Assembly: GCA_031285465.1 (NCBI GenBank)
Contig: JAITWD010000007.1
Span: forward strand, 1 to 6,620
DNA from: Lachnospiraceae bacterium
GTDB lineage: Bacteria > Bacillota > Clostridia > Lachnospirales > Lachnospiraceae
Length of the DNA stretch: 6,620 nucleotides
Reading direction: 5' to 3'
Positions 1 to 5,391 of the stretch are shown in pieces. A model generated the notes under the pieces. The model was given only the letters and a program-made list of their open reading frames with translations, had not been told where the DNA came from and made no database searches. A program made the translations under genes and the position numbers. Numbering within the stretch: the stretch's first letter is position 1; every line of letters starts with the position of its first letter.

Positions 1-953
1 ATTTTGTGGGGCGTCATGGCGATATCTGGCAGAGCGTTTTGGATGAGGATGTGGCATGGCACTGTGGTACAAAGGGACAATACCTTCATTCGGAGTGCCG
101 CAATGACAACTCCATCGGAATTGAAATGTGTGTTTGTAAGCAGGATGAGAAAAAAATGTCGGCAACCGATCACGACTGGTATTTTACCGATAAAACCGTT
201 TTGTCAACGATAGAACTGGTGCGTTCGTTGCAGCTTAAGTACAAAATACCACTGACAAAGGTTATCCGTCATTATGATGTGACCGGGAAAATATGTCCCA
301 ATCCGTTTGTTTATAATGAGGGCAAATATACATGGAAAAAATTCTTATCGTTCCTGGATAGTGGCGGTGGCGGGACGTCGATCATGGGAGACAATGTATT
401 GACGGTGCGCAAAATGGAAGAGTATTTAATTGGTAAAAATGCGAATGCCCGACTTTTTGCCCACCTCTATGCCCAGATATATCTGGAAGAGGGCGACGCT
501 GAGGGAGTACGTGGCGATCTGGCTTTCTGTCAGGCGTGTCTGGAGACCGGTAATTTTACCTTTAAAGACCGGAACACCGTGCTGGCGCACAATAATTTCT
601 GCTTTATCGATTGGGTTGACCACAAATGTCTGAGGGTAGAATTTGCAACCCCCAGAGAGGGTATCCGGGCTCATATCCAACATCTGAAAGCCCTCGCGGA
701 CAATGGCCCGCTGTTAAAGCGTTGTGTCGATCCTTTTTTTGATGAAGTGGAAAGGGGTAGCGCCTGGACGATCGAGCAGCTTGGTCAACAGGAAGCTCTC
801 GATGATGAGGTTATTGGCGCAGGTGAAGATTATGGTAAAGAAATTATGGAAATCTATCGTGCGATCGATAATGAAAAGTGGTTGGGTGATGGTTTGTGGG
901 CAAAAATTTTGAAGATCATAAAAAAAATTTTTCTCTGCCTTATTAAAAAGTAA
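1..953 (+). CDS. Bifunctional N-acetylmuramoyl-L-alanine amidase / GH73-type glucosaminidase, 5'-truncated by the window edge
   Basis: The reading frame is already open at position 3, so the true start lies upstream; residues are numbered here from the GTG at 6. Residues 8-112 match the C-terminal part of the amidase_2 (T7 lysozyme/PGRP) fold: AWHCGTKG, SIGIEMC, then RHYDVTGKICPNP. In the last motif His89, Lys95 and Cys97 have the spacing of His122, Lys128 and Cys130 of T7 lysozyme (two zinc ligands and the catalytic Lys); the first zinc His would be upstream. A Gly-rich linker (119-124) leads to a GH73-like endo-beta-N-acetylglucosaminidase domain (about 126-290), with EGVRGDLAFCQ, the likely catalytic Glu180 in LETGNF, and the TPREGIRAHIQHL segment. 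The last ~19 residues are hydrophobic and Lys-rich, like an amphipathic membrane-binding helix. The enzyme would cut both the glycan-peptide amide and the glycan backbone of peptidoglycan. It could be a housekeeping autolysin or a phage endolysin; any signal peptide would lie outside the window. Family assignment is confident, role is not. Confidence 0.9.
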   Translation, partial: FVGRHGDIWQSVLDEDVAWHCGTKGQYLHSECRNDNSIGIEMCVCKQDEKKMSATDHDWYFTDKTVLSTIELVRSLQLKYKIPLTKVIRHYDVTGKICPNPFVYNEGKYTWKKFLSFLDSGGGGTSIMGDNVLTVRKMEEYLIGKNANARLFAHLYAQIYLEEGDAEGVRGDLAFCQACLETGNFTFKDRNTVLAHNNFCFIDWVDHKCLRVEFATPREGIRAHIQHLKALADNGPLLKRCVDPFFDEVERGSAWTIEQLGQQEALDDEVIGAGEDYGKEIMEIYRAIDNEKWLGDGLWAKILKIIKKIFLCLIKK

Positions 954-1043
954 AATTGGTCTTTATAGTCATAGGTTGATAAATGCTGAGATAATATTAA
1001 GGAATATACGAAGGAACCGGTCGGGTAAATCACTTAACGGGCG

Positions 1044-1090
1044 TAATAAAAGCTGATACTAATAAAAGCTAATAAAAGCCGATAAAAACC
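1044..1090 (+). repeat. Short direct repeats TAATAAAAGC
   Basis: Exact copies of TAATAAAAGC start at 1044, 1060 and 1070; a diverged GATAAAAACC starts at 1081. The spacing is 16, 10 and about 11 bases. They may be protein-binding sites near one helical turn apart or simple A-rich repeats of a leader RNA; no family is recognised. Confidence 0.5.
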
Positions 1091-1135
1091 TCGCGATAAA
1101 GCATCTGGTGGCAGGGTGAAAAAAGCCAAAGAGGA

Positions 1136-1163
1136 CATGCATCAAAAATCAAGAAGATGCATG
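1136..1163 (+). promoter_or_regulatory. Perfect 8-bp inverted repeat in the leader of the first paralog
   Basis: CATGCATC (1136-1143) and GATGCATG (1156-1163) pair perfectly around a 12-nt A-rich loop, ending about 40 nt before the start codon at 1203. No T-run follows, so it is not a terminator. It could stabilise the mRNA 5' region or be an operator. Confidence 0.45.
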
Positions 1164-1202
1164 GATAAAAGAAGCTTATGGCAATAGAGAGGAGAAGTGA
1201 GA

Positions 1203-1826
1203 ATGGCAAAATATCGATTAAATATCGAGTTTACAGAAAAAGATCTGTCAACCATTTACAATGCCGATGAAAAGGTGATCGTGGTCAAACACACGACGGC
1301 GGGAGAAAACAATCAGGTCGCATGGGTAAGCTTTAAACCGTTTATCCACAACACGATCGATTGGGAGAATGACTTTGCGGTATATGCGTCAACCACCGAG
1401 ATACAAGGGGGGGCAACCATCAGTAAATTATCCGACAAATATGCCGGAACGAAGATTGTTTATGAGCTGAGTAAAGGCTACTTTGCCAATGCTATCCCGA
1501 CCGATGAATTGGCGGAAAACACCTACGCGGTTAAGAACATGATGAAGGACAATGATGCGCTGACCTTTGGTCTGGCGCAGAGTGTTGCGGTCAACGGCCA
1601 GGCTTTTGTCAATCATCCGATCAATGCCATCAGTGTGCCATATGGCCAGGGCGCATATATGACACCGGTGGAGAAGGTGGATGTTTACCTGCGTAATGAT
1701 ATCAGAAGCTCTACCGTTATCAGCCGTATCATGAGTATTGCCCTGCCGGTGGAGTATAGCGGTTCTGAGGGTGAGCACACGATTACATATGATGGCGCGA
1801 TCGGCAAATTCTTCCCAATTAATTGA
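1203..1826 (+). CDS. Tandem paralog A, 207 aa, unknown function
   Basis: A GTG at 1197 is in frame, but the ATG at 1203 lies 8 nt after GGAG (1191-1194) and makes the protein exactly as long as its neighbour, so 1203 is chosen. The product starts MAKYRLNIEF. It has no signal peptide, no membrane segment and no cysteine. Alternating hydrophobic and polar residues (VIVVKH, VAWVSF, FAVYAS, DVYLR) suggest a beta-rich soluble fold. The motifs shared with the next gene are KVxVxKH, QVxWVSFxPF, NTIDWEN, EIQGGA, ALTFGLAQSV, NHPINA, LPVEY and YDGxIGKF. Aligned by eye, the two proteins agree at about 133 of 207 positions with no gap. I do not recognise a characterised family; it gives the impression of a scattered family of ~200-aa bacterial hypothetical proteins, which I cannot verify. 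The gene is cotranscribed with its paralog (68-nt gap, no terminator between). Confidence 0.88.
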   Translation: MAKYRLNIEFTEKDLSTIYNADEKVIVVKHTTAGENNQVAWVSFKPFIHNTIDWENDFAVYASTTEIQGGATISKLSDKYAGTKIVYELSKGYFANAIPTDELAENTYAVKNMMKDNDALTFGLAQSVAVNGQAFVNHPINAISVPYGQGAYMTPVEKVDVYLRNDIRSSTVISRIMSIALPVEYSGSEGEHTITYDGAIGKFFPIN

Positions 1827-1842
1827 GTGCCCCAGGCAAACT

Positions 1843-1880
1843 AAAAAAGCAAATCAAAAAAAGCAAATCAAAAAAAGTAA
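1843..1880 (+). repeat. A-rich tandem repeat of period 14 between the paralogs
   Basis: The 14-mer GCAAATCAAAAAAA occurs at 1849-1862 and 1863-1876, with a partial A-run unit before it and GTAAAA after it. It lies in the gap between the two paralogs and ends just before the ribosome binding site at 1883. A repeat of this type can change copy number by slippage, which would alter the intercistronic distance. Unstructured A-rich RNA upstream of a ribosome binding site often favours translation. Confidence 0.7.
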
Positions 1881-1894
1881 AAGGAGAGCGAACT

Positions 1895-2518
1895 ATGTCA
1901 AGTTATCGGTTAAACATTAAATTTAATGAAAAGGATTTAAAGACCATTTATATGGCCAATGAAAAGGTGGTTGTGATCAAGCACACGGCAGGCGCCGAAA
2001 GTTCACAGGTGGTATGGGTTAGCTTCCGGCCATTTATGTTCAATACCATTGACTGGGAAAATAATTTTGCCGTCTATTCTTCATCATCGGAAATCCAGGG
2101 CGGTGCCGTTATCAATAAATTGTCGGACAAGGAGGCAGCGACCAAGATCCGTTATGACTTTGAAGACGGGTATTTTCGTAATGCCGTACCGGCCAATGAT
2201 CTGGGCAACAATACCTATGCGATCCGCAATCAGATGACCGGCTATGACGCACTGACCTTTGGTCTGGCACAAAGTGTGGTGGTTAATGGCATCGCTTTCG
2301 CCAACCACCCGATCAATGCGGTCAGTGTACCTTTCGGACAAAGCGCCGATATGACCCCGATTGAGAAGATCGATATTTATCTGCGTGGCGACATCAATGA
2401 CGGTACGATCGTCAGCCATGTCATGAGTGTATCACTGCCGGTTGAATATGAGGGAATGGATACCGAGCATACGGTTGCCTATGACGGCTTGATCGGTAAA
2501 TTTTACCCCGTAAAATAA
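1895..2518 (+). CDS. Tandem paralog B, 207 aa, unknown function
   Basis: The start is ATG at 1895, 8 nt after GGAG (1883-1886). The frame is open back to 1823, but that stretch would encode only a Lys-rich tail from the A-rich repeat and is not counted. The product begins MSSYRLNIKF and is the same length as paralog A, with about 64% identity by hand alignment and no indel. It too lacks cysteine, a signal peptide and membrane helices. Conservation is strongest at 41-60 (WVSFxPF...NTIDWENxFAV), 118-147 (DALTFGLAQSV, NHPINA) and the C-terminus (EHTxxYDGxIGKFxP). Variable patches are near 31-37, 81-92, 101-117 and 163-180 and may be surface loops. Function is unknown; a duplicated soluble protein that may homo- or hetero-oligomerise is an inference. 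A strong terminator follows within 10 nt. Confidence 0.88.
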   Translation: MSSYRLNIKFNEKDLKTIYMANEKVVVIKHTAGAESSQVVWVSFRPFMFNTIDWENNFAVYSSSSEIQGGAVINKLSDKEAATKIRYDFEDGYFRNAVPANDLGNNTYAIRNQMTGYDALTFGLAQSVVVNGIAFANHPINAVSVPFGQSADMTPIEKIDIYLRGDINDGTIVSHVMSVSLPVEYEGMDTEHTVAYDGLIGKFYPVK

Positions 2519-2525
2519 GGGGATT

Positions 2526-2578
2526 AAGGGTGTCATCGAAGCGGACGGCTATTGTCTGCGGTTTATGACACCCTTTTT
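2526..2578 (+). terminator. Intrinsic terminator ending the paralog operon
   Basis: AAGGGTGTCAT (2526-2536) pairs perfectly with ATGACACCCTT (2565-2575) over 11 bp, running into TTTTT (2574-2578). The loop carries a second stem, GCGGAC (2541-2546) with GTCTGC (2554-2559), including one G-T pair. It starts 8 nt after the stop codon of paralog B. Confidence 0.9.
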
Positions 2579-2681
2579 GCCCAGTGGGATTGACAGTAAC
2601 TACAATCTAAATAAAAAAAATGAAATTTTGATCAATAATTAAATTTTATCAAACAAGTAGTGGGAAGGTGCGGTTATTAAG

Positions 2682-3830
2682 ATGAATATTGATTTTCATT
2701 ATTATGGTACATATACAGCGGCGCGGATAGCCGGTTACGATCAAGGTGAAGCAAAGGTTATTGCCTATGCGGCACAATATGTTGATGAATTTGATAAAGA
2801 AATGTTGACCGATAGTGTGGCGTTTCTGCCGGTTCCCACCATCCAATCAAACTCGGAGGTGGCGAATTATTATATTAATCCCCTGCCCTGGACAGCGGAA
2901 CAATTATGTGACGTGCGGCGGGCGTGGATGTGCTTTCACTTCTTGCCGGGTAATTTTAATCGGGAGATTTTATATGAGGGTCCTTTAACGGATGGGTCGT
3001 GGAAGTTTGAGGATTTTGAAGAAAATGAATTTAGGTTGATGTGCCGACCGAACAGTGAGTCGGCGGTCGGGATGATCAACGATATAGAAAAACACAAAAC
3101 TCATCAATACTTCTATCAGATGATCGGACTGAGGATGCACGTTCTTGCCGATACATGGGCGCATGAAAGTTATGTTGGCTGGCCGGCATGGCATATAAAT
3201 GAAGTGAAGGATGAAGTTCAAGAAATGGTGGGGAACAATTGGCGCAAAGTTAAGTTTTCTCATCTACAATTATCAGACAATATCAGCGGGAACTCATATT
3301 TATACATGCTCGGTGGTAGCCGCTATGATGGCGTGGCCTACTTAGGGCATGGGCGGATCGGTCATCTGCCCGATTATGGATTTATGAAATATCGTTATAA
3401 GCCAGTGTGGAAAGAAAATCTGGAAGGGGAAGCTGCCTATCTGGTCAGAGATAATCAGGAATCTTTTTATAGTGCCTTTACCCAGATGGTGCATGCGCTG
3501 ATGTGTATAAAAAATGGAGAGGTGTTTACGCCGGATACCTATTTTGATCTTAATAGTGAATATACAAATGATATAAAGGCTATTTTTGAAACGCGTGTAT
3601 CCGATCAGAGTGCGAAGTGGCAGGATTTTTTGACGGTGAGATTTCGAGAGCAATTAGAGCCTTTTGACAGGAGGGTGTGGCGAAAAGATTATGACGATTG
3701 TATGAGGAAAGATACGATGCTAGCCCTAACAAGACCATACGTCAGTTTTGCCAAGGCGGCGGTTCATCAGGTTGATTATGTGGAAGCATTTTTGGCAGGA
3801 AAAGATCTTAAGCTTGGGTATGAGAAATAG
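2682..3830 (+). CDS. DUF6765-like protein, putative metal-dependent hydrolase fold
   Basis: The 382-aa product starts MNIDFHYYGTYTAARIAGY. The start is ATG 2682; GGGAAGG (2662-2668) lies 13 nt upstream, a slightly long spacing. The N-terminal DFHY motif, AYAAQYVDEFD (28-38), FHFLPGN (85-91), LMCRPNS (119-125) and RMHVLADTWAHESYVG (151-166) match what I recall of the DUF6765 family of uncharacterised bacterial proteins. Candidate metal ligands are Asp4, His6, Asp35, His86, His153, Asp157, His161 and His223/His227 (GHGRIGHLPDY). The HxxxDxxxH segment followed by further His/Asp residues recalls zinc-dependent phospholipase C and S1/P1 nuclease helical folds; that comparison is inference. No signal peptide is seen, whereas secreted phospholipases C have one, so a cytoplasmic role is likely. 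The gene is monocistronic: a terminator lies before it and another overlaps its stop. Confidence 0.82.
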   Translation: MNIDFHYYGTYTAARIAGYDQGEAKVIAYAAQYVDEFDKEMLTDSVAFLPVPTIQSNSEVANYYINPLPWTAEQLCDVRRAWMCFHFLPGNFNREILYEGPLTDGSWKFEDFEENEFRLMCRPNSESAVGMINDIEKHKTHQYFYQMIGLRMHVLADTWAHESYVGWPAWHINEVKDEVQEMVGNNWRKVKFSHLQLSDNISGNSYLYMLGGSRYDGVAYLGHGRIGHLPDYGFMKYRYKPVWKENLEGEAAYLVRDNQESFYSAFTQMVHALMCIKNGEVFTPDTYFDLNSEYTNDIKAIFETRVSDQSAKWQDFLTVRFREQLEPFDRRVWRKDYDDCMRKDTMLALTRPYVSFAKAAVHQVDYVEAFLAGKDLKLGYEK

Positions 3831-3853
3831 GGGGCAAAAATAGCCCCCTTTTT
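3829..3853 (+). terminator. Intrinsic terminator overlapping the stop codon of the DUF6765-like gene
   Basis: AGGGGGC (3829-3835) pairs with GCCCCCT (3843-3849) around a 7-nt loop AAAAATA, followed by TTTTT (3849-3853). The left arm uses the last two bases of the TAG stop (3828-3830). Confidence 0.93.
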
Positions 3854-3892
3854 GATGACGGTTGTGTAACGATTGATAAGTTTACACGGGCG

Positions 3893-3922
3893 ATAACACA
3901 ATCAAATTTGAATGAATATAAT
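3893..3922 (+). promoter_or_regulatory. Sigma-70-type promoter for the glycosyltransferase
   Basis: A consensus -10 TATAAT (3917-3922) follows ATAACA (3893-3898, 4 of 6 bases of the -35 consensus) with an 18-bp spacer. Transcription would begin near 3929, downstream of the ATG at 3912, which supports the later start at 3990. TTGTGT (3862-3867) and ACACAA (3896-3901) form an inverted pair overlapping the -35, a possible operator. Confidence 0.6.
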
Positions 3923-3933
3923 ACATTACCAAC

Positions 3934-3956
3934 CGGTAAGTGAAACCGACTTACCG
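3934..3956 (+). promoter_or_regulatory. Perfect 8-bp hairpin at the 5' end of the glycosyltransferase mRNA
   Basis: CGGTAAGT (3934-3941) and ACTTACCG (3949-3956) pair perfectly around a 7-nt spacer. It starts about 5 nt after the predicted transcription start. It may be an operator or an mRNA-stabilising 5' hairpin. Confidence 0.5.
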
Positions 3957-3989
3957 AAAATACCGATCGTGAAAGGAATATCAATAAAA

Positions 3990-5093
3990 ATGAACAAATA
4001 TAAAATATGTGTATATGCCATCTGTAAAAATGAGGAGCAGTTTGTTGATCGCTGGATGGATTCAATGGCGGAGGCCGATGAGATTATTGTTACCGATACC
4101 GGTTCGACCGATGAGACGGTCAATAAGCTACGGGCACGGGGAGCGGTGGTTTATTGCGAGGAGATTAAACCATGGCGGTTTGATGTGGCACGCAATCGGT
4201 CATTGGCGAATGTGCCCGGCGACACCGATATTGCGGTATGCACCGACCTGGATGAGGTGTTGCGCCCCGGATGGCGGGCGCTGATCGAAGAGCATTGGCA
4301 ACCGGGCAAAACGATGGGAAATTACTTATATAACTGGAGTCTTAATCCGGATAACACCCCCAATACACAGTTCATTTATTTTAAGATCCATGTGCCCGGA
4401 TGCTATCAGTGGCGGTGTCCGGCCCATGAGTATTTACAGTTTATCCCGAATGAAGACTACCGGTCGGATAGAAAGGTGTTTATTCCGGGCTTGATCCTTG
4501 ACCATTATCCCGATGCGAAAAAGTCGCGGTCATCCTACTTGGGACTGCTGGAGATGGGGGCCCGGGAGGACGTCGAGGATACACGGATGGCATATTATCT
4601 GGGCCGGGAATACATGTATGCGGGTCAGTGGCACGATTGTATCGCCGCGATGACCCGCTATCTGGCGATGCCTAATGCCACGTGGGGAGAAGAGCGGTGT
4701 GCCGCGATGCGCTGGATCGCAAAAAGTTATCGGCAACTGGGTGATAATGCGGAGGCCTATCGGTGGTATTACCGTGCGATCGCGGAAGAGCCAAAGATGC
4801 GGGACGCTTATGTGGAATGTGCGAAAGAGGCCTATTCGCTGGGTGACTGGGTTACGGTATATTTTATGGTCAGTGAGGCACTAAAGATTACCCAAAAAAC
4901 CCCGACATTTGTTAATCAGGGATACGCGTGGGATCATACGCCCGATGACCTGGCGGCGATTGCTTTATGGCAGTTGGGAAATTATGAATTGGCGTTAAAA
5001 CATGCTACGCGGGCGCTGGAAATCACACCGGGCGATGATCGGTTGAAAAAAAACCGGTGGCTGATCGAACGTTCGCTGTCGCAGAAAGGATAG
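3990..5093 (+). CDS. Family 2 glycosyltransferase with TPR-like C-terminal domain (SunS-like architecture)
   Basis: The start is set at ATG 3990 (MNKYKICVYAICKNEE). AAAGGA (3972-3977) lies upstream, the family normally begins here, and the alternative ATG 3912 is upstream of the predicted transcription start and has no ribosome binding site. The 367-aa protein opens with a GT-A fold: KICVYAICKNEE (5-16), VTDTGSTDET (34-43) for nucleotide-sugar binding, and CTDLDEVLRPGW (84-95), which carries the DxD-like metal and sugar-nucleotide site. RCPAHEYL (142-149) is typical of this GT2 subgroup. From about 195 onward there are helical TPR-like repeats (about 198-231, 235-270 and 320-351, the last being LAAIALWQLGNYELALKHATRALEITPGD). 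SunS, which S-glycosylates the peptide sublancin, has GT-A plus a TPR-like region, so the TPRs may bind a protein or peptide acceptor here. No precursor peptide or export gene is adjacent, so the acceptor is unknown. It is cytoplasmic, with no membrane helix. Confidence 0.88.
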   Translation: MNKYKICVYAICKNEEQFVDRWMDSMAEADEIIVTDTGSTDETVNKLRARGAVVYCEEIKPWRFDVARNRSLANVPGDTDIAVCTDLDEVLRPGWRALIEEHWQPGKTMGNYLYNWSLNPDNTPNTQFIYFKIHVPGCYQWRCPAHEYLQFIPNEDYRSDRKVFIPGLILDHYPDAKKSRSSYLGLLEMGAREDVEDTRMAYYLGREYMYAGQWHDCIAAMTRYLAMPNATWGEERCAAMRWIAKSYRQLGDNAEAYRWYYRAIAEEPKMRDAYVECAKEAYSLGDWVTVYFMVSEALKITQKTPTFVNQGYAWDHTPDDLAAIALWQLGNYELALKHATRALEITPGDDRLKKNRWLIERSLSQKG

Positions 5094-5146
5094 AGCGCGG
5101 AGGGTAAAAAATAGATTATGAAATAGTAAAATTTTACATTTACTGA

Positions 5147-5175
5147 TTGTAAATAAAGCCTATTTTTCGTATACT
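5147..5175 (+). promoter_or_regulatory. Promoter of the S1-domain gene
   Basis: TTGTAA (5147-5152, 4 of 6 matches to the -35) and TATACT (5170-5175, 5 of 6 matches to the -10) are separated by 17 bp. Transcription would start near 5182, giving a leader of about 210 nt. The -35 overlaps an inverted repeat TTTACA (5133-5138) / TGTAAA (5148-5153) with a 9-bp spacer, a possible regulator site. Confidence 0.6.
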
Positions 5176-5215
5176 GATAGGTAGTGGCGAGTAGTGATAA
5201 ATGGTGATGAAAATG

Positions 5216-5229
5216 CCGATTTAAATCGG
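5216..5229. promoter_or_regulatory. 14-bp perfect palindrome
   Basis: CCGATTT is followed directly by AAATCGG with no spacer. This is a typical form for a dimeric DNA-binding protein, about 35 nt after the predicted transcription start of the S1 gene. As RNA it would not make a good hairpin because there is no loop. Confidence 0.5.
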
Positions 5230-5235
5230 TTGATC

Positions 5236-5265
5236 TATATCATAGGAAAATGCTCCTATGATATA
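5236..5265 (+). promoter_or_regulatory. 12-bp perfect inverted repeat in the S1 leader
   Basis: TATATCATAGGA (5236-5247) and TCCTATGATATA (5254-5265) pair perfectly around the 6-nt loop AAATGC. No T-run follows, so it is not a terminator. It would form a stable hairpin in the leader RNA or an operator in DNA. Confidence 0.7.
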
Positions 5266-5328
5266 AAGCAGATGCGCAGCTACGCGCGCGGAACAAAAGT
5301 TGCGCTACCCAGGATATTTGCCCGCGTG

Positions 5329-5357
5329 AGTGCGCGAAGCGCACTTTTGTTCTTATT
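5329..5357 (+). terminator. Attenuator-like hairpin with T-rich tail before the S1 gene
   Basis: AGTGCGC (5329-5335) pairs with GCGCACT (5339-5345) across a GAA loop, followed by TTTTGTTCTTATT, the layout of an intrinsic terminator. The upstream segment 5291-5306 (GAACAAAAGT, one bulged T, GCGCT) can instead pair with 5338-5352 (AGCGC, ACTTTTGTTC). That captures the 3' arm and the T-tract and excludes the hairpin. A further stem, 5285-5291 with 5322-5328, would support the terminator state. Function as an attenuator is inference. Confidence 0.45.
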
Positions 5358-5391
5358 AAATTATTATATGAAAAGTAAAGTGAGGAACAAA

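Larger units (their letters stand above)
954..1202 (+). other. Non-coding leader upstream of the paralog pair
   Basis: No gene is seen in this 249-nt stretch. It holds three near-direct repeats of TAATAAAAGC (1044, 1060 and 1070) and a degenerate fourth (GATAAAAACC, 1081). A possible nested stem pairs CCTC (1089-1092) with GAGG (1131-1134) and TGGC (1109-1112) with GCCA (1125-1128), and a perfect 8-bp hairpin follows at 1136-1163. No well-spaced -35/-10 pair stands out: GATAAT at 990-995 lacks a partner. No terminator for the upstream lysin gene is evident, so read-through is possible. The ribosome binding site for the next gene is GGAG at 1191-1194. Confidence 0.5.
5182..5391 (+). other. Structured 5' leader of the S1-domain gene
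   Basis: This untranslated stretch is dense in inverted repeats: a 14-bp perfect palindrome (5216-5229), a 12-bp-stem hairpin (5236-5265), and overlapping GC-rich stems at 5285-5352 that can pair in two ways. A very short frame, ATG at 5201 to TAA at 5222-5224 (7 codons, MVMKMPI), is present without a convincing ribosome binding site. Many bacteria control S1 through its own leader mRNA, so autoregulation is plausible, but no similarity to the E. coli rpsA leader is claimed. Confidence 0.5.

Noticed and set aside
1089..1145. Possible cyclic-di-GMP (GEMM-like) riboswitch suggested by GCAGGG and AAAAGCC segments.
   Set aside because: The conserved GGGCAAACC and GACGCAAAGCC elements and the two-stem layout are not present; the resemblance is superficial.
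1823..1894. Upstream in-frame extension of paralog B from a TTG overlapping the stop of paralog A, giving a Lys-rich N-terminal tail.
   Set aside because: The tail is just translation of the A-rich repeat, paralog A has no such tail, and the ATG at 1895 has its own well-spaced ribosome binding site.
1428..2419. Long open frames on the minus strand opposite both paralogs, which look similar to each other.
   Set aside because: Their similarity follows from the duplication of the plus-strand genes; they lack ribosome binding sites and the plus-strand products are clearly the conserved ones.
2590..2595. Perfect TTGACA -35 hexamer upstream of the DUF6765-like gene.
   Set aside because: No reasonable -10 lies 15-19 bp downstream; TACAAT at 2601 is far too close. 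A promoter is expected in this region but cannot be placed.
2623..2652. Near-direct repeat AAATTTTGATCAA / AAATTTTATCAA upstream of the DUF6765-like gene.
   Set aside because: It is very AT-rich and imperfect, and can easily arise by chance in this composition.
3912..3989. Earlier ATG start for the glycosyltransferase, adding 26 residues.
   Set aside because: It overlaps the predicted promoter, has no ribosome binding site, and the family fold begins right after the ATG at 3990.
5194..5391. Coding extension of the S1 protein through the leader, including an ATG at 5368.
   Set aside because: The stretch is full of palindromes and reads as non-protein sequence, and only the ATG at 5392 has a good ribosome binding site.
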